Of a DNA stretch of 64,000 bases, positions 40,304-49,029 are shown in pieces. Each line of letters opens with the position of its first letter. Positions within the stretch are counted from its first letter, which is position 1. Both the position numbers and the translations under genes were made by a program. The notes under the pieces were generated by a model. That model was not told where the DNA came from. It saw nothing but the letters and a program-made list of their open reading frames with translations, and made no database searches. The stretch is from Streptomyces flavofungini. Its GTDB lineage: Bacteria; Actinomycetota; Actinomycetes; Streptomycetales; Streptomycetaceae. The DNA lies in NCBI RefSeq assembly GCF_014650815.1, contig NZ_BMVR01000005.1:310001-374000 (forward strand), given 5' to 3'.

Positions 40304-42037
40304 ATGCTTGATCACCTCATCAAAGGTGCGACCGTCGTCGACGGGACGGGCACCGCCGCCCGTGTCGCCGACGTGGGGATCAGGGACGGACGCATCGCCG
40401 TCGTCGCGCCCTCCGTGACGGCGGAGGCCCGTACCCAGGAGGAGGCCCACGGCCTGATCCTCGCCCCCGGGTTCGTCGACCCGCACACCCACTACGACGC
40501 CCAGCTCTTCTGGGACCCGTACGCCACGCCGTCCCTGAACCACGGCGTGACCACCGTCGCGGGCGGGAACTGCGGGTTCACGCTCGCCCCGCTGCACCCG
40601 GACCGGCCCGAGGACGCCGACTACACGCGGCGGATGATGTCCAAGGTCGAGGGCATGTCGCTGGTGGCGCTCGAAGAGGGCGCGCCCTGGTCGTGGCACT
40701 CCTTCGGGGAGTACCTGGACGCCCTGGAGGGGCGGATCGCCGTCAACGCGGGGTTCATGGTGGGGCACTGCGCGCTGCGCCGGTACGTGATGGGGGCGGA
40801 CGCGGTCGGCGGGCAACCGTCGGCCGGGCAACTGGAGCGGATGCTGGGTCTGTTCCACGAGGCCATGGACGCGGGCGCCTGGGGGCTCTCCACCACGCAG
40901 TCGTCCACGCACTCCGACGGGGACGGGCAGCCGGTGGCCTCGCGGCACGCCGGGCCCGAGGAACTGCTCGCGCTGTCGCGGGCGGTCGCCGAGCACGAGG
41001 GCACGCAGCTGGAGGCGATCGTCGCCGGGTGCCTCGACCAGTTCGACGACGCCGAGATCGATCTGTTCGTGGAGATGAGCGCGGCGGCCGGGCGCCCCCT
41101 GAACTGGAACGTCCTCACCATCGACGCCGCCGTGCCCGAGCGCGTCCCGCGCCAGTTGATCCCCAGCGAGCGCGCCCGCAAGGCGGGTGGCCGCGTCGTC
41201 GCCCTCACCATGCCGATCCTCACGCCCATGAACATGTCCCTGGGCACCTTCTGCGCGCTGAACCTGATACCCGGCTGGGGCGACGTCCTCGGCCTGCCCG
41301 TCCCCGAGCGGATCGCCAAGCTCCGCGATCCGGACGTACGCGCGGAGCTGCTGCGGCGCGCCACCAGCAAGGAGGCCGGGGTCTTCCGGCGCCTCACCCA
41401 CTTCGGGCGGTACGTCATCGGCGACACGTACTCCGCCGCGAACGAGGGCCTGACCGGCCGCGTCGTCGGCGACATCGCCGCCGAACGCGGCCAGGAACCC
41501 TTCCACTGCCTCGTCGAGATCTGCGCCAACGACGAGATGCGTACGGTCCTGTGGCCCATGCCGACCGACAACGACCCGGACTCCTGGGCCCTGCGCGCCG
41601 AGACCTGGGCCCACGAGGACGTCCTGCTCGGCGGCTCCGACGCGGGCGCCCATCTGGACCGCATGTGCGGCGCCCCGTACACCACCCGCTTCCTCGGGGA
41701 CTGCCTGCGCGGCCGGAAGCTGGTCGGCCTGGAGCAGGCGGTGCAGATGCTCACCGACGACCCGGCCCGGCTCTTCGGCCTGCGCGAGCGGGGACGCGTG
41801 ACGGAGGGCTTCCACGCCGACCTCGTCCTCTTCGACCCCGGGCGGATCGACGCGGGCAAGGCCACCCTCGTGCACGACCTGCCCGGCGACAGCCCCCGCC
41901 TGGACTCCAAGGCCATCGGCGTGAACGCCGTGTGGGTCAACGGCGTCGAGGTCATCCGCGACGACGTGGTCACCGGGGCGGTGCCGGGGACGGTGCTGCG
42001 GTCGGGCCGCGACACCAGGACGGTGAGCACGAGGTGA
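40304..42037 (+). CDS. N-acyl-D-amino-acid deacylase-like amidohydrolase
   Basis: 577 aa from the ATG at 40304, GGAAGG upstream. The amidohydrolase-3/D-aminoacylase pattern is visible: LIKGATVVDGTGTAARVADV, LAPGFVDPHTHYDAQLFWDP (HxH metal site), NHGVTTVAGGNCGFTLAP, LGGSDAGAHLDRMCGAPYTT (Asp ligand) and the C-terminal LVLFDPGRIDAGKAT. Such enzymes cleave amide or cyclic amide bonds with Zn. In this operon it may open or trim an amide- or lactone-containing intermediate. It overlaps the next gene by 4 bp (GTGA). Confidence 0.88.
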   Translation: MLDHLIKGATVVDGTGTAARVADVGIRDGRIAVVAPSVTAEARTQEEAHGLILAPGFVDPHTHYDAQLFWDPYATPSLNHGVTTVAGGNCGFTLAPLHPDRPEDADYTRRMMSKVEGMSLVALEEGAPWSWHSFGEYLDALEGRIAVNAGFMVGHCALRRYVMGADAVGGQPSAGQLERMLGLFHEAMDAGAWGLSTTQSSTHSDGDGQPVASRHAGPEELLALSRAVAEHEGTQLEAIVAGCLDQFDDAEIDLFVEMSAAAGRPLNWNVLTIDAAVPERVPRQLIPSERARKAGGRVVALTMPILTPMNMSLGTFCALNLIPGWGDVLGLPVPERIAKLRDPDVRAELLRRATSKEAGVFRRLTHFGRYVIGDTYSAANEGLTGRVVGDIAAERGQEPFHCLVEICANDEMRTVLWPMPTDNDPDSWALRAETWAHEDVLLGGSDAGAHLDRMCGAPYTTRFLGDCLRGRKLVGLEQAVQMLTDDPARLFGLRERGRVTEGFHADLVLFDPGRIDAGKATLVHDLPGDSPRLDSKAIGVNAVWVNGVEVIRDDVVTGAVPGTVLRSGRDTRTVSTR

Positions 42038-43587
42038 GCGCCGCCTCCTCGGGGCCGTTGAGTGCTACGTCCGCAGGGCGGTCGCCTGGCTCCTCGCCGG
42101 AGCCGTCCGGCGTCCCGCAGCGGCTCCTCGTCGACGGGGAGTGGGTCGAGCCCGACGGCGGGCACTACGAGGTCATCGACCCGGCGACCGAGGGCGTCGT
42201 CGGCCTCGCCCCCGAGGCGAGCCGCGCCCAGGTGTGGCAGGCCGCGGCCGCGGCGCGCGAGGCCTTCGGAACGTGGTCGCGTACGACACCGCAGGAGCGC
42301 GCCGCCGTCCTCGACCGGACCGCCGACCTGCTGCAACGCGACTTCGCCGCCCACACCGAGCTGGCCCGTGCGGAGACCGGCGCGACCACCGCGACCGCGC
42401 GCGGCATGCAGGTCGCGGTCGCCGTGGCCCGCTTCCGCCGGTACGCGCGGGGCGCCCTCGAACCCGTCGAGACCGGCATCCCGCCCCAGATCAACGAGGC
42501 GGGCCCGCTGGGCAGGGCGGCGGCCCTCGGTGCCGTCGCCGTCCGCCGCCCCGTCGGCGTCGTCACCTGCATCACCTCCTACAACAACCCCTGGGCGAAC
42601 CCGGCGGGCAAGATCGCACCGGCCCTGGCGATGGGCAACACGGTGGTGGTGAAGCCCGCGCCCCAAGACCCCCTGTCCGTCTACCGGTTGGCGGCGGCCC
42701 TGACGGAGGCGGGTGCCCCTCCTGGCGTCGTGAACGTCGTCTCCGGCGCCGCCGCCGACGTGGGCGAGGCCGCCGTCGACTCGCCCGACGTCGACATGGT
42801 CAGCTTCACCGGCTCCACGGCCATCGGGCAGCGCATCGGCGAGGTGTGCGGTCGCGGCATGAAACGCCAGCTCATGGAGTTGGGCGGCAAGGGCGCGGCG
42901 ATCGTCTTCGAGGACGCCGACCTGGACGCGGCGGCGGGCGGGATCGGGACGACCTTCTCGTTCTACAGCGGGCAGATCTGTACGGCGCCCACGCGTGTCA
43001 TCGTCCAACGGGCCGTGTACGAGCCGCTGTTGGAGCGGCTCGCCCGGTACGCGGGGCATCTGAAGGTGGGGGACCCGCGTGCGCGGGACACGGTGGTCGG
43101 GCCGCTCATCTCCGCCGCGCACCGTGAACGTGTCGAGTCCTATGTGGAGTTGGGGCGCAAGGAGGGCGCGCGGGTCGTGGTGGGTGGCGGCGGGCGCCCG
43201 GGGCCCGGCCTCGACAAGGGCTTCTACGTCGCCCCCACCCTGCTGGCCGACTGCGCGGCCGGGATGCGCGTGGTGCGGGAGGAGATCTTCGGGCCCGTCG
43301 TCGTGGTCGTCCCCTTCGACGGGGCGGGCGAGGCCGCCGAGGACGCCGCCGTGGCCCTCGCCGACGACAGCGACTACGGCCTGATCGACTACGTCTGGTC
43401 GGGCGACACGGCCCGCGCCTTCCGCGTCGCGTCCCGGCTGCGCGCGGGCGGCGTCGGCGTGAACACCATCGGCCGCAACATGGAGGCCCCCTTCGGCGGC
43501 TTCAAGCAGAGCGGGGTGGGGCGCGACTGCGGCTCGTACGCCCTGCACGCGTACAGCGAGACGCAGGCGGTGGTGTGGGCGGGGTGA
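42034..43587 (+). CDS. NAD(P)-dependent aldehyde dehydrogenase
   Basis: 517 aa from a GTG that overlaps the preceding stop (GTGA). All key ALDH motifs are seen: catalytic Asn in SYNNPWANPAGK, MVSFTGSTAIGQRIG (cofactor loop), Glu in MELGGKGAAIVFEDAD, nucleophile Cys in FYSGQICTAPTRVIV, and EEIFGPVVVVVPF. It oxidises an aldehyde to the acid; a Ser/Gly-rich leader of ~25 residues precedes the fold. As the last gene of the operon it probably handles an aldehyde released by the upstream enzymes. Confidence 0.92.
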   Translation: MSAASSGPLSATSAGRSPGSSPEPSGVPQRLLVDGEWVEPDGGHYEVIDPATEGVVGLAPEASRAQVWQAAAAAREAFGTWSRTTPQERAAVLDRTADLLQRDFAAHTELARAETGATTATARGMQVAVAVARFRRYARGALEPVETGIPPQINEAGPLGRAAALGAVAVRRPVGVVTCITSYNNPWANPAGKIAPALAMGNTVVVKPAPQDPLSVYRLAAALTEAGAPPGVVNVVSGAAADVGEAAVDSPDVDMVSFTGSTAIGQRIGEVCGRGMKRQLMELGGKGAAIVFEDADLDAAAGGIGTTFSFYSGQICTAPTRVIVQRAVYEPLLERLARYAGHLKVGDPRARDTVVGPLISAAHRERVESYVELGRKEGARVVVGGGGRPGPGLDKGFYVAPTLLADCAAGMRVVREEIFGPVVVVVPFDGAGEAAEDAAVALADDSDYGLIDYVWSGDTARAFRVASRLRAGGVGVNTIGRNMEAPFGGFKQSGVGRDCGSYALHAYSETQAVVWAG

Positions 43588-43830
43588 GCGCGGGCCCCTT
43601 AAAGGGAGGGGCGAACGCCCCGTAGGGGAAGAGGAGTCGACCCGCCGATAGGCCCTCAGGGGTGCTCGGGGCGTCATCGGCTGCGTCCGGGCGGCCGCCG
43701 ACCTGGCCTCCCGCCGGGCCCTGCTCCTCACCGGCCTCCCCAGGACCTTCAGCCCTAGTCCCGAGGACGCCCACCCCTTGGTCCCCTCGACCGATACGCC
43801 CTCCGCACTGCCCCAACTACCGTCCCCACC

Positions 43831-44475
43831 ATGCACATAGCACTCATTGGAACAGGCAACGTCGGCCGCGCGCTCGCCAAGGCCTGGGCGGCGGCCGGCC
43901 ACGACGTCGCCCTGGGCTCCCGCCACCCCGAGGCCAAGAAGGACCTGGCCGAGGAGCTGGGCGTGCCGGTCATCGGGATCGGGGAGGCGGCCGCGCGGGC
44001 GGAGGTCGTGGTGAACGTGACCCCGGGAGCGGAGTCGATCGCCGCCCTCCGCACCGCGGGCGCCGAGTCCCTCGCGGGCAAGCTCCTCATCGACATAGCC
44101 GTCGGCTTCACCGAGGAACCGCACGGCATGGCCCTCTCCCACCCCACGGTCTCCCTCGCGGAAGAGATCCAGTCGACGTTCCCCGAAGCCCAGGTGGTGA
44201 AGACCCTGAGCACGATGGACTCGGTGGTGATGACGTCCCCCGACAGCCTGGCGGGCCCCAGCACCGTCTTCCTCTCCGGCGACAACCCCACGGCCAAGTC
44301 CCGGACCGCCCTCCTCCTCACCGACCTCGGCTGGCCCCCCTCCTCCCACCTCGACCTCGGCCCCCTCGAAACAGCCCGGGGCCAGGAACACTTCGCCCAC
44401 CTCTTCATGGGCATCGCGGTGTCCCAGGGCACGTACGGCTTCAATGTGCGGGTGGTGCCGCCGAAGGCGGAGTGA
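43831..44475 (+). CDS. NADPH-dependent F420 reductase-like protein
   Basis: 214 aa. The N-terminal Rossmann fold (MHIALIGTGNVGRALAKAWA, GHDVALGSRHPEAKK) has the HPEAK loop typical of the NADP-binding F420 reductase family; VVVNVTPGAESIAALR and AQVVKTLSTMDSVVM follow. It is likely to transfer hydride between NADPH and F420 or a related acceptor, fitting the many F420-type enzymes nearby. The 243 bp upstream (43588-43830) hold no gene. Confidence 0.82.
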   Translation: MHIALIGTGNVGRALAKAWAAAGHDVALGSRHPEAKKDLAEELGVPVIGIGEAAARAEVVVNVTPGAESIAALRTAGAESLAGKLLIDIAVGFTEEPHGMALSHPTVSLAEEIQSTFPEAQVVKTLSTMDSVVMTSPDSLAGPSTVFLSGDNPTAKSRTALLLTDLGWPPSSHLDLGPLETARGQEHFAHLFMGIAVSQGTYGFNVRVVPPKAE

Positions 44476-44482
44476 GCCACGG

Positions 44483-44529
44483 CCGCCGTGGGGAACGGTT
44501 GTGCCCTTGCCAGGACAAGCCCACGGCGG
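44483..44529 (+). terminator. Hairpin after the F420 reductase-like gene
   Basis: A perfect 10-bp stem (CCGCCGTGGG/CCCACGGCGG) encloses 27 nt that can themselves pair (TTGT...ACAAG). It starts 7 bp after the stop codon and runs into the truncated nuclease relic. Confidence 0.6.
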
Positions 44530-45086
44530 TCTGGGCCGCGGGCCCCTTCAGCGTCGGTCCGGCCCACTGGCCCATGCTCACGATCCGGCCGCTGGTCCTC
44601 GGCCCGCACAACGTCCCGGTGATCACCGATGTGCGGGCCGCGGCCGCGGACATTCCCCTCGCCACGCTGTCTGCGATCACGCATAGTAAGGACGCGAACG
44701 CCGATGCCATACTGAAGACGCTGGTCGCTGCCTTGAAGACGATCGACAGGGAAAACGCGGAGATCTTCTCCGAACTCACCGAACAGGGCCTGGCCAACAG
44801 CCCGGCTCTCAAGACTTGGAGGGAACTGGTGACCGTCGAGCTTTCCTTTTTCCGGTCGGAGACGTCTGAGCGGCTGCGCACTGAAGGACGCACTGAAGGA
44901 CGCACTGAAGGGCGTGTGGAAGAGCGCGCCGAAGCCGTGTTGCGCGTCCTCGACCGGCGTGGCATCGAGGTGTCCGAGCGGGTACGGGAGCAGGTCGTGG
45001 AGTGTGACGATCTGGACACCCTCGGCGTCTGGTTCGATCGGTCGTTGACGGCGGCTTCCGCTGAGGAGTTGTTCGCGGAGGGGTGA
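44502..45086 (+). pseudogene. 5'-truncated Rpn-type nuclease/transposase-family relic
   Basis: The frame matches the C-terminal part of a streptomycete family I recall as PD-(D/E)XK Rpn-like: CQDKPTAVWAAGPFSVGPAH, WPMLTIRPLVLGPHNVPVIT, IPLATLSAITHSKDANADAI, FFRSETSERLRTEGRTEGR and the end LFAEG. Recognisable homology begins in mid-protein at 44502 with no start codon. The first in-frame ATG (44574) would give 170 aa lacking the nuclease core. There is no ribosome-binding site. A three-copy 12-bp repeat (CGCACTGAAGGA type, 44878-44911) adds TEGR repeats. It is most likely a decayed gene. Confidence 0.7.
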
Positions 45087-45110
45087 CCGCCCTCGGCGCT
45101 TCGGGGCGGG

Positions 45111-45662
45111 TCACGCCACGCGGTAGCGCAGCAGGGTCACGCCCGAGGTGAAGCGGCGGGTTTCCATCAGGTGGAGGTCTGTCTTGTGGCGGTCGAAGAG
45201 GCGGGCGCCGTGGCCCAGGACGACCGGGTAGACGAAGAGGCGGAACTCGTCGACCAGGTCCGCCTCGATCAGGGCGTGGGTCAGGCGGATGCTGCCGGTG
45301 GTGACGATGTCCTTGCCCGGCTGGGACTTGAGGGCCGTGATGTTCTCCTTCAAGTCGCCTGAGAGCACTGTGGTGTTGGCCCACTGGGGGTCCTGGAGCG
45401 TCGTCGACACCACGTACTTCTGGACCTTGTTGAGGTAGTCCGTCACGCCTGTCGTGTCGTTCGTCTGCTGCGGCCAGTAGCCGCGCATGTCCTCGAAGGT
45501 CACCCTGCCCACCAGGAAGGCGTCCGCCCGCGCCGCCTGCTCAAGGAGGGCCTCGTTCAGGTCCGACTGGTCCACGCTGTCGTCCGCCGGGGCGAACCAC
45601 CCGTCCGTCGCGTCGATGACTCCGTCCAGGGTGATGTTCTGGGTGATGATCAAGTCGCGCAT
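45111..45662 (-). CDS. Dihydrofolate reductase/RibD C-terminal-domain family protein
   Basis: 183 aa. RibD_C motifs are DLIITQNITLDGVIDATDGW, AFLVGRVTFEDMRGYWP, KYVVSTTLQDPQWANTTVL, IVTTGSIRLTHALIEADLVDEF and LFVYPVVLGHGARLF. This group are NADPH-dependent reductases of unknown substrate, separate from true DHFR. It is convergent with the nuclease relic. Confidence 0.9.
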   Translation of the reverse strand: MRDLIITQNITLDGVIDATDGWFAPADDSVDQSDLNEALLEQAARADAFLVGRVTFEDMRGYWPQQTNDTTGVTDYLNKVQKYVVSTTLQDPQWANTTVLSGDLKENITALKSQPGKDIVTTGSIRLTHALIEADLVDEFRLFVYPVVLGHGARLFDRHKTDLHLMETRRFTSGVTLLRYRVA

Positions 45663-45680
45663 GGGTGGCCTCCGGCAGGA

Positions 45681-46856
45681 CTAGCGGCGCTTGCGTTGGC
45701 GTTGTTGTCTGTAGTGACTGCTGCGGCGGCCATTACTCATCGCCGGCGCCAGCGCCGCCAGTACGTACGGTGCCGCGAACACCGCGAACGTCGTGCCGTG
45801 CGTCGTCGACGGGGCCAGGAAGCCGTACGTCGCGTACACCGCCACCGTCGTCAGCTCCGTCGCCGCGCCCGCCAGGGACGTCACGGTCGCCCGGCCCGGG
45901 CCCTTGACGCTGTCCTGGAGGCGGGCGTCGGCCAGGACCGTGGCCAGTTGGAAGCCGCAGAAGGCCAGGGCGATGAGGGCGATGCCCGCCGGGAGGGGCA
46001 GGCCCCCCGCCGGGAGTGCCGCGCCCGCCGCCAGCGCCAGGCCCGCCCCCGCCAGGAGCCCCGCGAAGCCCGCCGCGCCCACGCCCCGTACCGTCCCCGC
46101 CAGCAGGCTGCCCGCCGTCGCCCCCACCCAGACCAGGAGCAGCCACCACGGCACCTCCGCGTCCGCCGCCCCGGCCTCACGCACCAGCAGTGGCGTGTAC
46201 TCGTCCAGGGCGCCCCACACGGCGGTCACCGCCGGTACGAGGAGCAGCGCGCCGCGTACCGCCCGGTCGCCCCGGGCCTCGGCGACACCGGCGCGCAGCG
46301 CGGCCCACCAGCCCTCGGCGCCACCCTCGGCCTCGGCGCCCCCCTCGGGCGAAGCGTCACCGGAACCCCCGCCCCGATGTTCCGGAAACCCCCAGCCCAC
46401 CCCCGCCGTCACCACACACGCCCCCACACTCGCCGCCCCCACGAGCGCGTACCCGCCCGCCGCGAGCGCCGGGCCCGCCAGGGCCGTCGCCGCCATCACG
46501 CCCAGGAGGGCGGCTGCCCGCGCCCGGCCCATGACGTGGGCATAGCGGTCCGCGGCGCCCAGGTGCGCCAGCTCCTCGTACACCAGCGCCTCAAGCGCTC
46601 CGGAGCCGAACGCGCCCTTCGCGCCCCACAGCACGAAGCCGAGTGCGAACGTCCAGTACGAGGGGGCGAGGACCCACAGGGCGAAGCCCGTGGCGCTGAG
46701 GAGGGGGCCGGTCCACAGGAGGAGGCGGCGCGAGACCGCGTCGGCGAGGGCGCCGGAGGGGACCTCCAGCAGGATGCCGGTCACGGACCAGAGCACGAAG
46801 AGGGACGACACCTGCGCGACGGACAGCCCCGTGTCGCTGAACAGCAGCGCGTACAC
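45681..46856 (-). CDS. MFS transporter, N-terminus uncertain
   Basis: 391 aa if started at a GTG at 46856, but this starts inside the first membrane helix. Homologous-looking sequence continues upstream in frame (LAATLYGYSFLDDFVLLYPV) without an ATG/GTG/TTG until an in-frame TGA at 46983-46985; beyond that stop an ATG at 47000 is in the same frame. So the gene may have a nonsense mutation at codon 6, or start at a rare codon. About eleven hydrophobic segments follow, with the MFS loop EVPSGALADAVSRR between helices 2 and 3. Substrate unknown. Confidence 0.75.
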   Translation of the reverse strand: MYALLFSDTGLSVAQVSSLFVLWSVTGILLEVPSGALADAVSRRLLLWTGPLLSATGFALWVLAPSYWTFALGFVLWGAKGAFGSGALEALVYEELAHLGAADRYAHVMGRARAAALLGVMAATALAGPALAAGGYALVGAASVGACVVTAGVGWGFPEHRGGGSGDASPEGGAEAEGGAEGWWAALRAGVAEARGDRAVRGALLLVPAVTAVWGALDEYTPLLVREAGAADAEVPWWLLLVWVGATAGSLLAGTVRGVGAAGFAGLLAGAGLALAAGAALPAGGLPLPAGIALIALAFCGFQLATVLADARLQDSVKGPGRATVTSLAGAATELTTVAVYATYGFLAPSTTHGTTFAVFAAPYVLAALAPAMSNGRRSSHYRQQRQRKRR

Positions 46857-47084
46857 GGGGTAGAGCAGGACGAAGTCGTCCAGGAAGGAGTAGCCGTACA
46901 GCGTGGCCGCGAGTCGGCGGCGGGCCGTACGGCGGCCACCGCTCGTGCTGGTGCGGCGGCCGCGTGAGGTGGCGCTCGTGGATCAATGTCGTCGGCTCAT
47001 GCCCCGATGGTAGGCACGCGCCCCACACCGACGGAACCCAATTACCCGGCGATGGTCCCGCTCCGGCGCCCCCCGAGGCACCCC

Positions 47085-47205
47085 GCCGGGCTCGGGCGCC
47101 CCGGCCGGAATCCGGCCCCGCCGGACTCGGGCGCCCCAGCCGGAATCCGAGCCCGCCGGGCTCAGGCGCCCCCGCCGGACTCAGTCGCCCCCGCCGGAAC
47201 CCTTC
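47085..47205. repeat. Imperfect ~36-bp tandem repeats in the 46857-47230 gap
   Basis: Units such as GCCGGACTCGGGCGCCCC followed by AGCCGGAATCCG recur about three times. The frames across it give no consistent protein. The rest of the gap holds the unexplained 5' end of the MFS gene. Confidence 0.6.
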
Positions 47206-47230
47206 CGCACCCCCGCCGCCCCCGCGGCCC

Positions 47231-48751
47231 TCAACGCCCCAGGAAAATCGGGTTCGTGAGCGCCTTCATCGGCCCCGGCAACGGCGGTGCCACCGCCGCC
47301 GCCCGCACCTCGGCCCGTACGTACGCCGCGTACGAAGCCGTCGTCCGCCACTCCGCGGACCCCACCCCCGACTCGGGAATCACCGGGCTGGTGAACAGCA
47401 CGCCCTGGTCCGTGATGAACCGGATGGTGCAGCCGGGCACGCCCTTCACATCGAGCCGTACCGTCACCGGGTCGTCGGCGTCGACCCGCAGCCGCTCGCC
47501 GATGCCCGCGTGCCGCCCCTTGCCGCCCGAGGCGCCGAAGGTCAGCTCGATGCCCTTGGACTCCGTGAGGTAGGAGCGGCCCGCGCGGATGCCGTCCTGG
47601 ATGGCGTCGCGGGTCAGGTCGTCGGCGAGGACGACGGTCTGGGGGCGGCCGACGGGGTCGGGGTCGCGGTGGGCGTCGCTGTTGCCCATCGCCGGGGTCC
47701 AGCGGCGGCCGCCGCGGGCGGCGGCGACGAGGGCGTTGTCCCACTCGGAGATGGCGACCTCGTCCTCGGGGGAGAACGCCCCGTTCCACACCTCGACCGC
47801 GTCGGCCTCGCCGAAGCCGAACTTCCAGTTGCAGCCGACGCAGGTGGCGTGCGGGTGGGCGGGGACGACGAGGCCGCCGGAGCGGCGGATCTGACGGGCG
47901 TAGTGGCCGAAGCGGTTGTCGCGGGCGCGGTAGCGCCAGTCGACGAAGGTGCCGGGGTCGGTGCCGAGGGCGAGGACGTGGCCGTTGCGGGTGGTGATCT
48001 CCTCGCCGAGCAGGACGAGGAGGTCGTCGCCCGCGACCTCGGACCAGTGGGCGTGCGCGGACTGGGTGTTGTGGTCGGAGGAGTTGATGAAGTCGAGCCC
48101 GGCGGCTCGGGCGAGGGCGCCGATCTCGGCGGGGGTGCGGCGGCCGTCGGAGTACCAGGTGTGCAGGTGGCAGTCGCCCCGGTACCAGGCGCGGCCGCGC
48201 CCCTTGGCGCGCTCCGGCGGGTACTTCGGCTTCGGCGTGGTGCCGGGCGCGCCGTACGTGAGGGTGATCGTCACCTCGTATGGGAGGCCCTGCGGGGCGA
48301 CGGTGTAGGGCCCGAGCGCGATGTTCCAGGTCCCGGCCCATACGGGCCCCGGGAGGTAGCCGGGGGTCGCGTCGTCGGCGCGGATGAAGAACTCGGTGCG
48401 CGCCCCGCCGGACCAGCCGCGGAAGCCCTTGCCGCCGAGCGCCGTGCCGCGCTCGTCGAAGACGCCGATGTCGAGGGCGTTCCCGGCGGTCCCGGCGGGG
48501 ACGGGCGGCTTCTCGTAGGTGTACGAGACGTGCAGCTGCTGGACCCCGCGCGGGATCTCGACCGGCAGGTACACGAAGTCCGGCGAGCCGGTGGGCAGCG
48601 TGCCCCTGACCGTCTTCGTCTCTTTCCCGCCGCGCCGCTCCTCGGCGGCGCCGGCGCTGCTCGCGAAGCTCACACTGCCCAACGTAAGGGCGGTGGCCGC
48701 CCCCGTCACGAGCAGCGCGCGTCTGTTCAGGTGGCTTTCGTCCTCGCACAT
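47231..48751 (-). CDS. Exported PHP-domain metallohydrolase (CehA/McbA family)
   Basis: 506 aa from the ATG at 48751 with GGGGAG 7 nt upstream. The leader [20 protein letters not shown] is a twin-arginine-like signal peptide. A beta-rich region (~50-195) precedes the PHP domain with metal-binding blocks [17 protein letters not shown] (HxH), [26 protein letters not shown] and MGNSDAH. PHP esterases cleave phosphoesters or carbamates with up to three metals. The product is probably an extracellular or envelope hydrolase. Confidence 0.88.
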   Translation of the reverse strand: MCEDESHLNRRALLVTGAATALTLGSVSFASSAGAAEERRGGKETKTVRGTLPTGSPDFVYLPVEIPRGVQQLHVSYTYEKPPVPAGTAGNALDIGVFDERGTALGGKGFRGWSGGARTEFFIRADDATPGYLPGPVWAGTWNIALGPYTVAPQGLPYEVTITLTYGAPGTTPKPKYPPERAKGRGRAWYRGDCHLHTWYSDGRRTPAEIGALARAAGLDFINSSDHNTQSAHAHWSEVAGDDLLVLLGEEITTRNGHVLALGTDPGTFVDWRYRARDNRFGHYARQIRRSGGLVVPAHPHATCVGCNWKFGFGEADAVEVWNGAFSPEDEVAISEWDNALVAAARGGRRWTPAMGNSDAHRDPDPVGRPQTVVLADDLTRDAIQDGIRAGRSYLTESKGIELTFGASGGKGRHAGIGERLRVDADDPVTVRLDVKGVPGCTIRFITDQGVLFTSPVIPESGVGSAEWRTTASYAAYVRAEVRAAAVAPPLPGPMKALTNPIFLGR

Positions 48752-49029
48752 GCTGCGGCTCCCCAGAGGTCGGTGTCGACGACACGACGACACAACGACG
48801 GCACAAGACCGTGCTCGACGGTGACTGCGTGGCACGGGTGGTGCGTGCAACTCTGGTATTGAGCCGTGAACTCCCTTGTAAGGGAAGGGGGTCGGGGGGT
48901 TGCGCACAGTCGTCGGGACGGGCTGCGGGGCGCGGGGCGGGGCGGCCGGGGGTGCCGTCGGTGCGGTGCCCGGCACGGTGGGGCGCCGGTTCCGGCCACC
49001 GGCCCCAGGGGTTGTCGGAGGTCGCTCGT

